From: Streptomyces genisteinicus
Lineage (GTDB): Bacteria > Actinomycetota > Actinomycetes > Streptomycetales > Streptomycetaceae
Direction of reading: 5' to 3'
Length of the DNA stretch: 64,000 bases
NCBI RefSeq assembly: GCF_014489615.1
Contig: NZ_CP060825.1
Span: 2,767,501 to 2,831,500, forward strand
The translations under genes and the position numbers were made by a program. The notes under the pieces are model-generated. The model was not told the DNA's origin, ran no database searches, and saw nothing but the letters and a program-made list of their open reading frames with translations. Positions 1-8,487 of this stretch are shown piece after piece; positions within the stretch are counted from its first letter, which is position 1; every line of letters begins with the position of its first letter.

Positions 1-177
1 GGTGTTATCCGGTATTAGACCCCGTTTCCAGGGCTTGTCCCAGAGTGCAGGGCAGATTGCCCACGTGTTACTCACCCGTTCGCCACTAATCCACCCCGAA
101 GGGCTTCATCGTTCGACTTGCATGTGTTAAGCACGCCGCCAGCGTTCGTCCTGAGCCAGGATCAAACTCTCCATGAA
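1..177 (-). rRNA. rrs: 16S ribosomal RNA, 5' end only (partial)
   Basis: Read on the minus strand, the segment contains the universal AGAGTTTGATCCTGGCTCAG start of 16S rRNA (about 170 down to 151), then the GGACGAACGCTGGCGGCGTG block and an actinomycete V1 region. The gene runs off the left edge, so only its first ~177 nt are present. The mature 5' end is placed seven bases before AGAG by analogy with E. coli, so it is approximate. It is transcribed leftwards from the promoters at 747-823. Confidence 0.97.
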
Positions 178-383
178 TGTCTACTCGGCCAGTAAATTAA
201 TACAGCCGGTGGAACACCACGTAAGAGCGGAACGGTCGGGCGGAATAAGCCCCACCGTTCACAGCGTCCTCGCTGTGTCGCCTGCACGCACCCACACAAG
301 GTGGACCGGACAGGTCTTTTCAAAGGAACCTCGACCATCCAAACCGGATGGACGGGGTATCAACATATCTGGCGTTGATTTTT

Positions 384-409
384 GGCACGCTGTTGAGTTC
401 TCAAGGAAC
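384..409 (-). promoter_or_regulatory. conserved rrn leader element (boxA/antitermination-like)
   Basis: On the minus strand the leader reads GTTCCTTGAGAACTCAACAG followed by CGTGCC. The TTGAGAACTCAACAGCGTG string recurs in actinomycete rRNA leaders next to Nus-factor antitermination signals. The role is inferred from that family knowledge; the sequence shows only the conserved string and its place about 210 nt upstream of 16S. Confidence 0.55.
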
Positions 410-474
410 GGACGCTTCCTTTGTACTCACCCTCTCGGGCTTTCCTCCGGGCGCTTCCCTTTGGTCTTGCGTTT

Positions 475-655
475 CCGACTCTATCAGATCTTTCCGATCC
501 GATTTCCTCGGCCTTTCTGCTGCTTTCCGGGCTTTTCTTCCCTTCCGGCGGTTCCGACTCTATCAGACTCTTTCGGGCCTGATTCCCGGTCGGCGGGAGC
601 GCTTTCAAGGAATCCGCTTTCGCGATTTCTTTTCCGGCGATCCGACTTTATCAGA
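475..655 (-). repeat. three spaced copies of CCGACTYTATCAGA in the rrn leader
   Basis: The 14-mer CCGACTCTATCAGA is at 475-488 and 554-567, and the near copy CCGACTTTATCAGA is at 642-655, spaced about 79 and 88 bp. An inverted CTGATAAA follows at 690-697. On the transcribed strand each gives CTGATAGAGT or CTGATAAAGT, which includes a possible -10 hexamer, but no TTGAC-like -35 is properly spaced. They may be weak promoters, pause sites or processing sites. Confidence 0.5.
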
Positions 656-746
656 ACCTTTTCGCACCGAACGCGTCGGCCCGCAGTCCCTGATAAATCT
701 TCGGAAGTCGGCTCCGAGGAATCACATTCCGATCGGAGCGAGATGC

Positions 747-776
747 ACTCTAAATGTTCTTGCTCGAACATGTCCA
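747..776 (-). promoter_or_regulatory. rrn promoter P2 (vegetative type)
   Basis: On the minus strand TGGACA (776-771), an 18-bp spacer and TAGAGT (752-747) match the Streptomyces TTGACR-N18-TAGRRT housekeeping consensus. The spacer contains an imperfect inverted repeat, TGTTC-N6-GAACA (755-770). The promoter lies about 570 nt upstream of 16S, in tandem with P1. Confidence 0.65.
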
Positions 777-794
777 GTCCGAGGCAACCGTTAG

Positions 795-823
795 AATCTA
801 CCTCCCCACGGGCGCCGTGTCAA
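795..823 (-). promoter_or_regulatory. rrn promoter P1 (vegetative type, near consensus)
   Basis: On the minus strand a perfect TTGACA (823-818), 17-bp spacer and TAGATT (800-795) are seen. This is the best promoter match in the window and drives the leader and 16S leftwards, with a predicted start near 788. Confidence 0.8.
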
Positions 824-883
824 CGGTCCTGTGGGCGAAAAGGAGACTAGCAGCTCGTGGACGTCCGATGCACATCGGCGGGC

Positions 884-1891
884 TCAGGCGGCCGTGGGGA
901 GCTCGGCACTCCGGTCGGCTTCCTCCACGTCGCCCGTCTCCCCTGCCCGTGCGGCCCTCCCGCCCAGGACGTAGACGTAGGCGAGGAAGAGGAGTTCGGC
1001 GACGACGCCGATGCCGATCCGCGCCCAGGTCGGCAGACCGGACGGCGTCACGAATCCTTCGATGACCCCCGAGACGAAGAGGACGAGGGCGAGACCGATC
1101 GCCATGCCGATGGCGGCACGCCCGCGCTGCGCCAGCGCGGCCCGTCTGGTCTGCGGGCCCGGATCGATGACCGTCCAGCCGAGGCGCAGGCCCGTCCCCG
1201 CCGCGACGAACACGGCGGTGAGTTCCAGGAGCCCGTGCGGGAGAACCAGGCCGAGGAAGATGTCGAGGCGGCCGGCCGACGCCATCAGTCCGATGCCGAT
1301 GCCCAGGTTGAGGACGTTGAGGAAGAGGATCCAGATGACCGGCAGGCACAGGAAGGCGCCGAGGGTCAGGCACATCGCGGCCGCTCGGGCGTTGTTCGTC
1401 CACACCTGGGCGGCGAAGGACGCCGCGGGATGGCTCGAATAGTAGGTCTCGTACTCGCCCCCGGGGGCTGTCAGCCGGCGCAGTTCGTCGGGGGCCGCGA
1501 TCGCGGACTGGACTTCCGGGTGGGCTCCGATCCACCAGCCGATCACCGCGGCCAGGAGCGTGGAGAGCACGGCCGTCGGTATCCACCAGTGGCGCGAGCG
1601 GTAGACCGCCGCGGGGAATCCGGCGGTGAGGAAGCCGACCGCGTCCCGCCACCCGGCCCGGCGGGTGCCGGTCACCACGGCCCGCGCCCGGGCGACGAGC
1701 CGGGTGAGGCGGCCGACCAGCATCGGATCGGGTGCGCTCGACTGGATGTGGGACAGATGGCCCGCCGTGCGCTGGTAGAGCGCCACCAGTTCGTCCGCCT
1801 CGGCTCCGGTCAGCCTCCTGCCCCGGCCCAGCAGGTGTTCCAGGCGGTCCCACTCGGCACGGTGGGCGGTCACGAAGACGTCGAGGTCCAT
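884..1891 (-). CDS. SpoIIM-family (stage II sporulation protein M / DUF95) membrane protein
   Basis: This 335-residue protein starts MDLDVFVTAHRAEWDRLE and has a cytoplasmic helical N-terminus of about 100 residues. The sequence HWWIPTAVLSTLLAAVIGWW follows, then further hydrophobic helices around AAMCLTLGAFLCLPVIWILF, LGLVLPHGLLELTAVFVAAG, GMAIGLALVLFVSGVIEGF and IGIGVVAELLFLAYVYVLGG. The LPHGLLEL stretch is typical of SpoIIM/DUF95 proteins. In Bacillus SpoIIM works in septal peptidoglycan degradation during engulfment; the role in Streptomyces is unproven. The gene is divergent from an RDD-family gene, a pairing common in actinobacteria, and the two are separated by about 124 bp holding their promoters. 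Confidence 0.85.
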   Translation of the reverse strand: MDLDVFVTAHRAEWDRLEHLLGRGRRLTGAEADELVALYQRTAGHLSHIQSSAPDPMLVGRLTRLVARARAVVTGTRRAGWRDAVGFLTAGFPAAVYRSRHWWIPTAVLSTLLAAVIGWWIGAHPEVQSAIAAPDELRRLTAPGGEYETYYSSHPAASFAAQVWTNNARAAAMCLTLGAFLCLPVIWILFLNVLNLGIGIGLMASAGRLDIFLGLVLPHGLLELTAVFVAAGTGLRLGWTVIDPGPQTRRAALAQRGRAAIGMAIGLALVLFVSGVIEGFVTPSGLPTWARIGIGVVAELLFLAYVYVLGGRAARAGETGDVEEADRSAELPTAA

Positions 1892-2015
1892 GGTCGGCTG
1901 CTGCTCCGGGAACTGGGTGCGTACGGTCCGTACTACTGCGGCGCGCTGCGGGTCAGCTTGGCAGACTGAGGAGCACGCGGGGCAGGGAAGGTCGACAGGG
2001 CGAGGGGTGGCTGCG

Positions 2016-3029
2016 GTGAGCGGGCTTGTGACGGGGGACGCGGTCGTCCTCGGACTGCATCCGGCGAGGCTGCCGAGCCGGGCGCTCGCCGTCGTGATCG
2101 ACCTGGTCGTGGTGTGGACCGCCTACCTGCTGGTGTCGATCGGACTGGCCGTCGCGACGGCGGCGCTGGACGAGGCGGCGGTCATGGCGGTGTCGATCGC
2201 CGCGTTCCTGCTCGTCCTGGTGGGCGGGCCGATCGTGGTCGAGACGCTGAGCCACGGGCGGTCCCTCGGGAAGATGGCGTGCGGCCTCCGAGTGGTGCGG
2301 GACGACGGCGGGCCTGTCCGCTTCCGCCATGCCCTGGTGCGCGGTGCGATGTCCTTCGTCGAGATCCTGCTGTCGTTCGGGGTGATCGCCTGCATCGCGT
2401 CCCTGGTCTCCGGTCGGGGCCGACGGATCGGTGACGTGTTCGCGGGAACGCTGGTGGTGCGTGAACGAGTGCCCGTGCCACGCGGTGCGACGGCGGTTCC
2501 CCTGCCCCCTCCGTGGCTGGCCGGCCGGTTCGGCGATCTGGACCTGTCGGCGGTGCCGGACGGTCTGTGGCTCGGGATACGCCAGTACCTGACGCGGATG
2601 GGGCAGCTGGACACGGGCGTGAGCTGGTCGATGGCGCACCGGCTGGTCGACGACCTCGTGGCGCGGACGGGGACGTCCGCGCCGCAGGGCGTCCCGCCGG
2701 CGGCATATCTGGCGGCGGTGCTCCACGAGCGGCAGGCGCGTGACGCCCGCCGGGCGTTCGCCGCCGCCGGCACGGCCCACGTCCGGCAGGGCGCGGGCGT
2801 GGGCCCCGGCACGGTCCACGGCGCGTTCCCGGAGGCTTCGGGGCACGGTCCGGGCGGCGGCACGGCGTTCGCGGCAGGTCACGGCGGGCCGGTCTCACCT
2901 CAGCAGCAGCCCCGGCCCGGTCGTGGCAGCGGGACGGACACCGGTGCCGGTGCCGGGCCCGGAGGAGATACCGGAGGCGGGGACACGGCGGGGCCGGTCC
3001 GCACCACCGGATTCGCGCCGCCCGCCTGA
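2016..3029 (+). CDS. RDD-family membrane protein
   Basis: The predicted protein has about 337 residues, beginning VSGLVTGDAVVLGLHPARLP at a GTG that sits about seven bases after GAGGGG; the open frame continues upstream, but that part looks non-coding and overlaps the divergent gene. The RDD signature is visible: SRALAVVIDL in the first helix, two more hydrophobic segments, then SLGKMACGLRVVRDDGG and GRGRRIGDVFAGTLVVRERV. The C-terminal 140 residues are soluble, and the last ~70 are Gly/Thr/Ala-rich low complexity. RDD proteins are small integral membrane proteins, some linked to transport. Its partner is the divergent SpoIIM-like gene. Confidence 0.85.
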   Translation: MSGLVTGDAVVLGLHPARLPSRALAVVIDLVVVWTAYLLVSIGLAVATAALDEAAVMAVSIAAFLLVLVGGPIVVETLSHGRSLGKMACGLRVVRDDGGPVRFRHALVRGAMSFVEILLSFGVIACIASLVSGRGRRIGDVFAGTLVVRERVPVPRGATAVPLPPPWLAGRFGDLDLSAVPDGLWLGIRQYLTRMGQLDTGVSWSMAHRLVDDLVARTGTSAPQGVPPAAYLAAVLHERQARDARRAFAAAGTAHVRQGAGVGPGTVHGAFPEASGHGPGGGTAFAAGHGGPVSPQQQPRPGRGSGTDTGAGAGPGGDTGGGDTAGPVRTTGFAPPA

Positions 3030-3219
3030 CGCCCGATCGCTGTCGGCCTCCCGCCCGGCGAGGGTGCCGGGGCCGCCCTCGACCAGGACCGGCCGCGCCT
3101 CCCCCGGGACCGGCCGGGCCCGCCGGTGACCGTGGACACGGACGGCGGGCCGCTCGCCGCGCGCCGCGGCCCCAGAGACGGGTGGGGACCGGGGAACGGC
3201 CGGGGGAGGGACTGCCCGT

Positions 3220-3834
3220 TCACGGGAAGACGGACGGCGGGTCCTCGAGGTCCTCCAGCTCGATGCCCGGCGCCGCCAGGACGACGTCGCCGGCGATGTG
3301 CACGGTGTGCCGCTCCCCCGTGTCGAGCGTGCTGACCTGGTACTCGTCCACGACGAGGGGGCCGTTGTCAGTGGCGTGCGCTTCACTGTTCACCAGCGCC
3401 CAGGACTGGTCCGTGTCACGGGGAGCGAGTACGGGGTCCGTGAAGGCGACGAGGCGTACGCGGGTCGCCGGTGAGGCGGGGGTGAGACGCAGCAGTCGGG
3501 CAGTGGCGACGAGGAAGGCGGGGGAAGTGCCGGTGAAGGAGTGGGCGCGCGCGGTGCCTTCGTCGGCCTGCATGCCCGAGGGGTCGGTCCGGACCCAGGT
3601 GACGCCGTCCAGAAAGGCGCCGCGGACCTGCCAGTCGGCCGTGTGGAGCTCGAGCCGGATGGGGCGGCCGAGCTCGTCGAGAGCGAGATCGAGGGTGCCC
3701 GTCTGCTGACCGGAGGGGCCGACCCTGCGGGAGACGTAGCGCCAGCCGGACGGTCCGGGGGCGCAGTGGAAGTGCTCCTCACCGAGGGGGGTGTGATCGT
3801 GCGGATCGTGGAGCGAATATCGGCCGCGTGGCAT
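3220..3834 (-). CDS. conserved hypothetical protein
   Basis: The 204-residue soluble protein starts MPRGRYSLHDPHDHTPLGEE. It has no signal peptide, membrane segment or catalytic motif that I recognise. It contains regularly alternating hydrophobic/polar stretches (for example TGTLDLALDELGRPIRLELH and GERHTVHIAGDVVLAAPG), suggesting a beta-rich fold. It lies between the RDD gene, with which it converges, and ahcY on the same strand (162-bp gap). Codon use resembles that of its neighbours, so it is probably a resident gene. Function unknown. Confidence 0.75.
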   Translation of the reverse strand: MPRGRYSLHDPHDHTPLGEEHFHCAPGPSGWRYVSRRVGPSGQQTGTLDLALDELGRPIRLELHTADWQVRGAFLDGVTWVRTDPSGMQADEGTARAHSFTGTSPAFLVATARLLRLTPASPATRVRLVAFTDPVLAPRDTDQSWALVNSEAHATDNGPLVVDEYQVSTLDTGERHTVHIAGDVVLAAPGIELEDLEDPPSVFP

Positions 3835-3996
3835 GGGGCGTCGGTCCTTGCGCGGTGAGGCTCGGCGGTAGGGCGGTGTCGGTCGCCCGGAGCCGTTCGG
3901 GAGGTACGGGGCAGGCCCCCGACACGGGGGTGCGGGGGCCTGCCTGGTACCGCGGTCACGTCCGTCGCCGGCGTCGGCCGGCGTCGGGGTGCGTGA

Positions 3997-5454
3997 TCAG
4001 TAGCGGTAGTGGTCCGACTTGTACGGGCCCTCGACCTTCACACCGATGTACTCCGCCTGCTCCGGGCGCAGGGTGGTGAGTTTGACGCCGAGGGAGTCGA
4101 GGTGGAGGCGGGCGACCTTCTCGTCGAGGTGCTTGGGGAGCACGTAGACGTCGGTGGGGTACTCCTGCGGCTTGGTGAACAGCTCGATCTGGGCCAGGGT
4201 CTGGTCCGCGAAGGAGTTGGACATGACGAAGGAGGGGTGGCCGGTCGCGTTGCCGAGGTTGAGCAGGCGGCCCTCGGAGAGCACGATGAGGACCTTGCCG
4301 TCGGGGAACGTCCAGGTGTGGACCTGGGGCTTGACCTCGTCCTTGACGATGCCGGGGAGCTGGGCGAGGCCGGCCATGTCGATCTCGTTGTCGAAGTGGC
4401 CGATGTTCCCCACGATGGCCTGGTGCTTCATCCTGGCCATGTCGGAGGCCATGATGATGTCCTTGTTGCCGGTGGTGGTGACGAAGATGTCGGCCGTCTC
4501 CACGACCTCGTCCAGCGTGGTCACCTGGTAGCCGTCCATCGCCGCCTGCAGCGCGCAGATCGGGTCGATCTCCGTGATGATCACCCGGGCGCCCTGGCCC
4601 CGCAGGGACTCCGCGCAGCCCTTCCCGACGTCGCCGTAGCCGCAGACGACCGCGGTCTTGCCGCCGATGAGGACGTCGGTGGCCCGGTTGATCCCGTCGA
4701 TCAGCGAGTGCCGGCAGCCGTACTTGTTGTCGAACTTCGACTTCGTGACCGCGTCGTTGACGTTGATCGCCGGGAACAGCAGCGTGCCCTCGCGGTGCAT
4801 CTCGTACAGCCGGTGGACACCCGTCGTCGTCTCCTCCGTCACACCCCGGATCTCCGACGCCAGCTGCGTCCACTTCTGCGGGCTCTCACCCAGCGTCCGG
4901 TTCAGCAGCCGCAGGATGTGCCCGTACTCCTCACTGTCCGCCGTCGACGGATCCGGAGCCGCACCCGCCTTCTCGAACTCCACACCCTTGTGCACCAGCA
5001 GCGTGGCGTCACCACCGTCGTCCAGAATCATGTTCGGACCGCCCGTAGCGGTGTCCGGCCAGGTCAGCGCCTGCTCCGTGCACCACCAGTACTCCTCCAG
5101 CGTCTCGCCCTTCCAGGCGAAGACCGGCACACCCTTCGGCTCCTGGGGTGTGCCCTGCGGACCCACCGCGATCGCCGCCGCGGCATGGTCCTGCGTCGAG
5201 TAGATGTTGCACGACGCCCAGCGGACATCCGCACCGAGAGCCACCAGGGTCTCGATCAGCACCGCCGTCTGCACCGTCATGTGCAGCGAACCCGTGATCC
5301 GCGCACCCGCCAGCGGCTGCGCCGCCGCGTACTCGTGACGGATCGACATCAGACCGGGCATCTCGTGCTCGGCAAGCGTGATCTCCTTGCGGCCGAAAGC
5401 GGCAAGCGAGAGGTCGGCGACCTTGAAGTCCTGGTCGTTGAGACGAGTCGACAT
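3997..5454 (-). CDS. ahcY: S-adenosylhomocysteine hydrolase (adenosylhomocysteinase)
   Basis: The 485-residue enzyme cleaves S-adenosylhomocysteine to adenosine and homocysteine, relieving product inhibition of methyltransferases and feeding the methionine cycle in the cytosol. The start [20 protein letters not shown] fits the family. Visible hallmarks are [20 protein letters not shown], the NAD-binding Rossmann motif [30 protein letters not shown], and the conserved C-terminus YKSDHYRY that contributes to cofactor binding across the dimer. The length includes the ~40-residue insertion usual in bacterial enzymes. The frame stays open upstream of the chosen ATG, but that stretch is Arg/Pro-rich and unlike the family. 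A 447-bp leader separates it from the CDF gene upstream. Confidence 0.97.
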   Translation of the reverse strand: MSTRLNDQDFKVADLSLAAFGRKEITLAEHEMPGLMSIRHEYAAAQPLAGARITGSLHMTVQTAVLIETLVALGADVRWASCNIYSTQDHAAAAIAVGPQGTPQEPKGVPVFAWKGETLEEYWWCTEQALTWPDTATGGPNMILDDGGDATLLVHKGVEFEKAGAAPDPSTADSEEYGHILRLLNRTLGESPQKWTQLASEIRGVTEETTTGVHRLYEMHREGTLLFPAINVNDAVTKSKFDNKYGCRHSLIDGINRATDVLIGGKTAVVCGYGDVGKGCAESLRGQGARVIITEIDPICALQAAMDGYQVTTLDEVVETADIFVTTTGNKDIIMASDMARMKHQAIVGNIGHFDNEIDMAGLAQLPGIVKDEVKPQVHTWTFPDGKVLIVLSEGRLLNLGNATGHPSFVMSNSFADQTLAQIELFTKPQEYPTDVYVLPKHLDEKVARLHLDSLGVKLTTLRPEQAEYIGVKVEGPYKSDHYRY

Positions 5455-5901
5455 GCGAACTGCTCCTCGTGGTTCGGGTCGAGGTGGATGGGCTGGCACT
5501 GCTGCGGCCTGGGCACACGAATGCCCGGGCATCGGCAGGACAGTCCGTCGGAGGCCCTCTCTCCCTCGGCCGGTCCGCGGCACCGAGTGCTGCGGTGGTC
5601 CGACCGACCGCCATCAGCAGCGACGTCTGACTCCGCTGTCGAATCTACACCGACTGGCTGCGACGGCCCCAGTCCGCAGGGTCCGGATCCGGCCGTATCG
5701 CGGTCGCTCCGCCGATCCTCGAGCGTCCGTGCAGCCTTTCCGGGGCCCGGGAGGGGTGGACCGGGGCTCGGCGAGGAGGCCCGGTCCGGGGGCCGGGGGA
5801 AGGAACCCGTACGGCCGGCGGAGCCGGACCGGCACGGCGGAGGCCCCCGCCCTGCGCTGACGCTGCTCGGGTCGGGGGCCTGTGCGCCGGTGCCGGAGGG
5901 A
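5455..5901. other. ahcY upstream region, non-coding
   Basis: Nothing protein-coding is supported in these 447 bp. On the minus strand an imperfect hairpin, GCCTGGGCA/TGCCCGGGC (arms 5507-5515 and 5522-5530), lies in the presumed ahcY leader. A possible -10, TAGATT (5647-5642), has no clear -35. I looked for a SAH-riboswitch-like CCGAGGNGCGCTGC core and did not find one. Confidence 0.5.
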
Positions 5902-6867
5902 TCAGTGCCCTTCGCCGCCCGGCGCCTTGCCGAGGTCGGTTCCGGCGGCCGCGGCCGCCTCGCTGTAGATGTCCGGCTCCAGGTAGATGACCCGGGCGAT
6001 CGGCACCGCCGCGCGGATGCGCTCCTCGGCGGCGTTGATGGCGGAGGCGACGTCCTGGGCGGTCTCGTTCCGCTCGACGGCGATCTTGGCGGCGACGAGC
6101 AGTTCTTCGGGGCCGAGGTGGAGCGTGCGCATGTGGATGATGCGGGTGACGGTCTCGCCGTCGACGGTGGCGCTCTTGATCTTCTCGATCTCCTCGAGCC
6201 CGGCCGCCTCGCCCAGCAGGAGCGACTTGGTCTCGGCCGCGAGCACGATGGCGATCGCGATGAGCAGGATGCCGATGCAGAGGGTGCCGATGCCGTCCCA
6301 GACACCGTCCCCGGTGAGCAGGGCGAGACCGACGCCGCCGAGGGCCAGCACCAGACCGACGAGTGCGCCCAGGTCCTCCAGGAGGACCACCGGGAGCTCG
6401 GGGGCCTTGGCGCGGCGCACGAACTGCGTCCAGCTCAGCTTGCCGCGGATGAGGTTGGACTCCTTGATGGCCGTCCGGAAGGAGAAGATCTCGGCGATGA
6501 TCGCGAAGACGAGGACACCGACGGGCCAGTACCAGGCCTCGATCTCGTGCGGGTGGCGGATCTTCTCGTAGCCCTCGTAGACGGCGAACATGCCGCCGAC
6601 GGAGAACAGGACGATCGAGACGAGGAAGGCGTAGATGTAGCGCTCGCGGCCGTAGCCGAAGGGGTGTTGCGGTGTGGCCTCGCGCTGGGCCTTCTTGCCG
6701 CCCAGCAGCAGCAGGCCCTGGTTGCCCGAGTCGGCGAGCGAGTGGACGCTCTCCGCCAGCATCGAGGACGACCCACTGAAGACGAACGCCACGAACTTCG
6801 CCACCGCGATCGAGAGGTTCGCCAACAACGCGGCCACGATGGCCTTGGTCCCGCCTGACGCGCTCAT
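5902..6867 (-). CDS. cation diffusion facilitator (CDF) family transporter
   Basis: The 321-residue inner-membrane protein starts MSASGGTKAIVAALLANLSI. It has about six transmembrane helices and the CDF metal-site HxxxD in helix 2 (ESVHSLADSGNQ). A second Asp pair occurs in helix 5 (GDGVWDGIGT). A soluble C-terminal domain follows (about residues 205-300), containing IHMRTLHLGPEELLVAAKI, as in CDF dimerisation domains. CDF proteins export Zn2+, Fe2+, Mn2+ or similar cations by proton antiport; the substrate cannot be told here. The gene is downstream of manA on the same strand (about 100-bp gap), so cotranscription is possible. Confidence 0.9.
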   Translation of the reverse strand: MSASGGTKAIVAALLANLSIAVAKFVAFVFSGSSSMLAESVHSLADSGNQGLLLLGGKKAQREATPQHPFGYGRERYIYAFLVSIVLFSVGGMFAVYEGYEKIRHPHEIEAWYWPVGVLVFAIIAEIFSFRTAIKESNLIRGKLSWTQFVRRAKAPELPVVLLEDLGALVGLVLALGGVGLALLTGDGVWDGIGTLCIGILLIAIAIVLAAETKSLLLGEAAGLEEIEKIKSATVDGETVTRIIHMRTLHLGPEELLVAAKIAVERNETAQDVASAINAAEERIRAAVPIARVIYLEPDIYSEAAAAAGTDLGKAPGGEGH

Positions 6868-6966
6868 GAGTGGGTGGTGTCCCTTCGTACGGACTTCGGT
6901 CGCCCGGCGGTCCGGGCCCGGCCATTGCGGTGCGCCATTGTTGCAGCATCCGCGGGCCGCCCCGTC

Positions 6967-8130
6967 TCAGACCGCCACGGCCGCCCGGAAGAGTGTGCCG
7001 GGGCGGCCGTCCGTGCCGCTGACGGACACCTGCTCGCCGGCCGGCACGAACACCGACTGGCCTGCCGTCAGGGGGAGTTCGCCCGTGGTGACCTCGCCCG
7101 CGGTGCACAGCAGGATCTGCGGGCCGGGCGCCGTCAGGTCGCGCGCCTCGGAGCCGGGGGCGAGGACGAAGCGGGAGAGGCGGAACTCACCGGTCGGGGT
7201 GTCGTAGACCTCCTCGCCGCCGGCCGAGACCTCGGGACGCAGCACACCCGGTTCGGTGGCCTCGAAGCGGACGACGCGCAGCAGTTCGGGGACGTCGACG
7301 TGCTTGGGGGTGAGGCCGCACCGCAGCACGTTGTCCGAGTTGGCCATGATCTCCACGGCGAGACCGTCGAGATAGGCGTGCGGGACGCCGGCGCCGAGGA
7401 AAAGCGCCTCGCCGGGCTGGAGTCGGACGTGGTTGAGGAGCATGGCGGCGAGGACACCCGGGTCGCCGGGGTAGTGCCGGGCGATCGAGGCGTACGGGGC
7501 GTAGGGGCCGCCCAGGCGTTCGGCGGCGGCCGCGGCCTCGGTGACGGTGGCGGCCATCTCGCCGCGGTCCGCAGTCAGCAGAGCGGTGAGGACCTCGCGC
7601 AGCGCCGCTTCCTCGGGGTGGGCGTGCAGCAGGTCCACGTACGGCTTGAGGGAGTCGACGTCGAGGCCTGCGAGCAGCTCGGCGGCCTCGACGGGCGGCC
7701 GGAAGCCGCACAGGCCGTCGAACGGGGTGAGGGCGCAGACGAGTTCGGGCTTGTGGTTGGCGTCCTTGTAGTTGCGGTGCGGGGCGTCGACGGGGACGCC
7801 CGCGGCCTCCTCGGCGGCGTGGCCCTCGGCTGCCTGCGTCAGGTCGGGGTGGACCTGGAGGGAGAGCGGTGCGCCGGCCGCGAGGATCTTCAGCAGGAAC
7901 GGGAGCCGGGGACCGAAGACGCCGACGGCCGCCTGGCCGAGCTCGCCCTCGGGGTCGGCGGCGATCACGTGGTCGAGCGTGCCGCGGCCGGTCCCGGACG
8001 GGGCGCCGGGGTGGGCGCCCATCCACATCTCGGCCTGCGGTTCGCCGGTGGGGGCGAGGCCGAGCAGTTCCGGGATGGCGGTGGTGGATCCCCAGGCGTA
8101 GGGGCGCACGGTGTTGTCGAGGCGGTCCAT
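6967..8130 (-). CDS. manA: mannose-6-phosphate isomerase (type I PMI)
   Basis: The 387-residue protein starts MDRLDNTVRPYAWGSTTAIP. It interconverts fructose-6-phosphate and mannose-6-phosphate, the entry to mannose activation for glycopolymers and GDP-mannose. Zinc-site sequences typical of type I PMI are present: LSLQVHPDLTQAAEG (Gln and His ligands) and YKDANHKPELVCALTPFDGL (Glu ligand), with a cupin-like C-terminal half containing GAGVPHAYLDGLAVEIMANS. Neighbours manB and the SIS-domain protein lie upstream on the same strand, supporting a mannose-phosphate block. The upstream 357 bp contains tandem repeats, so the gene probably has its own promoter. Confidence 0.95.
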   Translation of the reverse strand: MDRLDNTVRPYAWGSTTAIPELLGLAPTGEPQAEMWMGAHPGAPSGTGRGTLDHVIAADPEGELGQAAVGVFGPRLPFLLKILAAGAPLSLQVHPDLTQAAEGHAAEEAAGVPVDAPHRNYKDANHKPELVCALTPFDGLCGFRPPVEAAELLAGLDVDSLKPYVDLLHAHPEEAALREVLTALLTADRGEMAATVTEAAAAAERLGGPYAPYASIARHYPGDPGVLAAMLLNHVRLQPGEALFLGAGVPHAYLDGLAVEIMANSDNVLRCGLTPKHVDVPELLRVVRFEATEPGVLRPEVSAGGEEVYDTPTGEFRLSRFVLAPGSEARDLTAPGPQILLCTAGEVTTGELPLTAGQSVFVPAGEQVSVSGTDGRPGTLFRAAVAV

Positions 8131-8166
8131 GGTCCTGCTCTTCCTCGGTCGTTTCTGCGGCTGGCT

Positions 8167-8204
8167 CGGAGTTCGGCTGCGGGTCCGGAGTTCGGCTGCG
8201 GGTC
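8167..8204. repeat. perfect 19-bp tandem duplication
   Basis: The unit CGGAGTTCGGCTGCGGGTC occurs twice back to back (8167-8185, 8186-8204). A degenerate third copy appears near 8240 (TCCGGAGCCGGGCTGCG). Confidence 0.85.
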
Positions 8205-8399
8205 GGCTGTTGCGGTACGGGTCGGGGGTCCCCCCGCGGGTCCGGAGCCGGGCTGCGTGCGCGGCCGTTCCCTCAGCCGCATCGGCCGCCCCGCCCCGGG
8301 CCCGGCCGCACCGGATCGGAGCGAGCCGGGCACGGTGGGACGGCCGGTGCGGCTCGGATCCGCCCGGACTGTACGGGACGGAACGGAACGGGGCGGAAC

Positions 8400-8431
8400 G
8401 GTGGGGATACGGGACGGTGGGGATACGGGAC
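8400..8431. repeat. perfect 16-bp tandem duplication
   Basis: The unit GGTGGGGATACGGGAC occurs twice (8400-8415, 8416-8431). GGGGCGGAACGG flanks the pair on both sides (about 8390-8401 and 8433-8444), giving a nested repeat. Confidence 0.85.
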
Positions 8432-8487
8432 GGGGCGGAACGGCGGGGTTACGCGCACGGCGTCGGGCGCGGGGCGGTGCGTTGCCG

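Larger units (their letters stand above)
178..790 (-). other. rRNA operon leader (untranslated)
   Basis: About 610 nt separate the promoters from the 16S 5' end. No convincing protein gene lies here; open frames on either strand are low-complexity Ser/Phe/Arg strings. Long multi-promoter leaders carrying RNase III and antitermination signals are normal for Streptomyces rrn operons. The segment is markedly less GC-rich and more pyrimidine-runny than the coding DNA that follows. Confidence 0.8.
8131..8487. other. repeat-rich intergenic spacer between manA and the SIS-domain gene
   Basis: These 357 bp lack a supported gene. They hold two short tandem arrays, listed separately, embedded in G-rich sequence. 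The manA promoter must lie here if the gene is not simply cotranscribed with its upstream neighbour, but no clear -35/-10 pair is seen. Confidence 0.5.

Noticed and set aside
475..655. The three CCGACTYTATCAGA copies as three rrn promoters
   Set aside because: Each gives a plausible -10 (TAGAGT or TAAAGT) but nothing like TTGAC 16-19 bp upstream; kept only as repeats.
1890..2015. ATG at 1890 as start of the RDD protein
   Set aside because: It would overlap the divergent gene's start and add a Cys/Arg-rich stretch; the GTG at 2016 has a ribosome site and fits the family.
5455..5650. SAH riboswitch upstream of ahcY
   Set aside because: The CCGAGGNGCGCTGC-type core and its pairing partner are absent; only a short imperfect hairpin is present.
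4009..6858. Very long plus-strand open frame opposite ahcY and the CDF gene
   Set aside because: Third-position GC keeps antisense frames open in this genome; the translation is Arg/Asp/Leu-rich with no motif, while both minus-strand genes have clear families.
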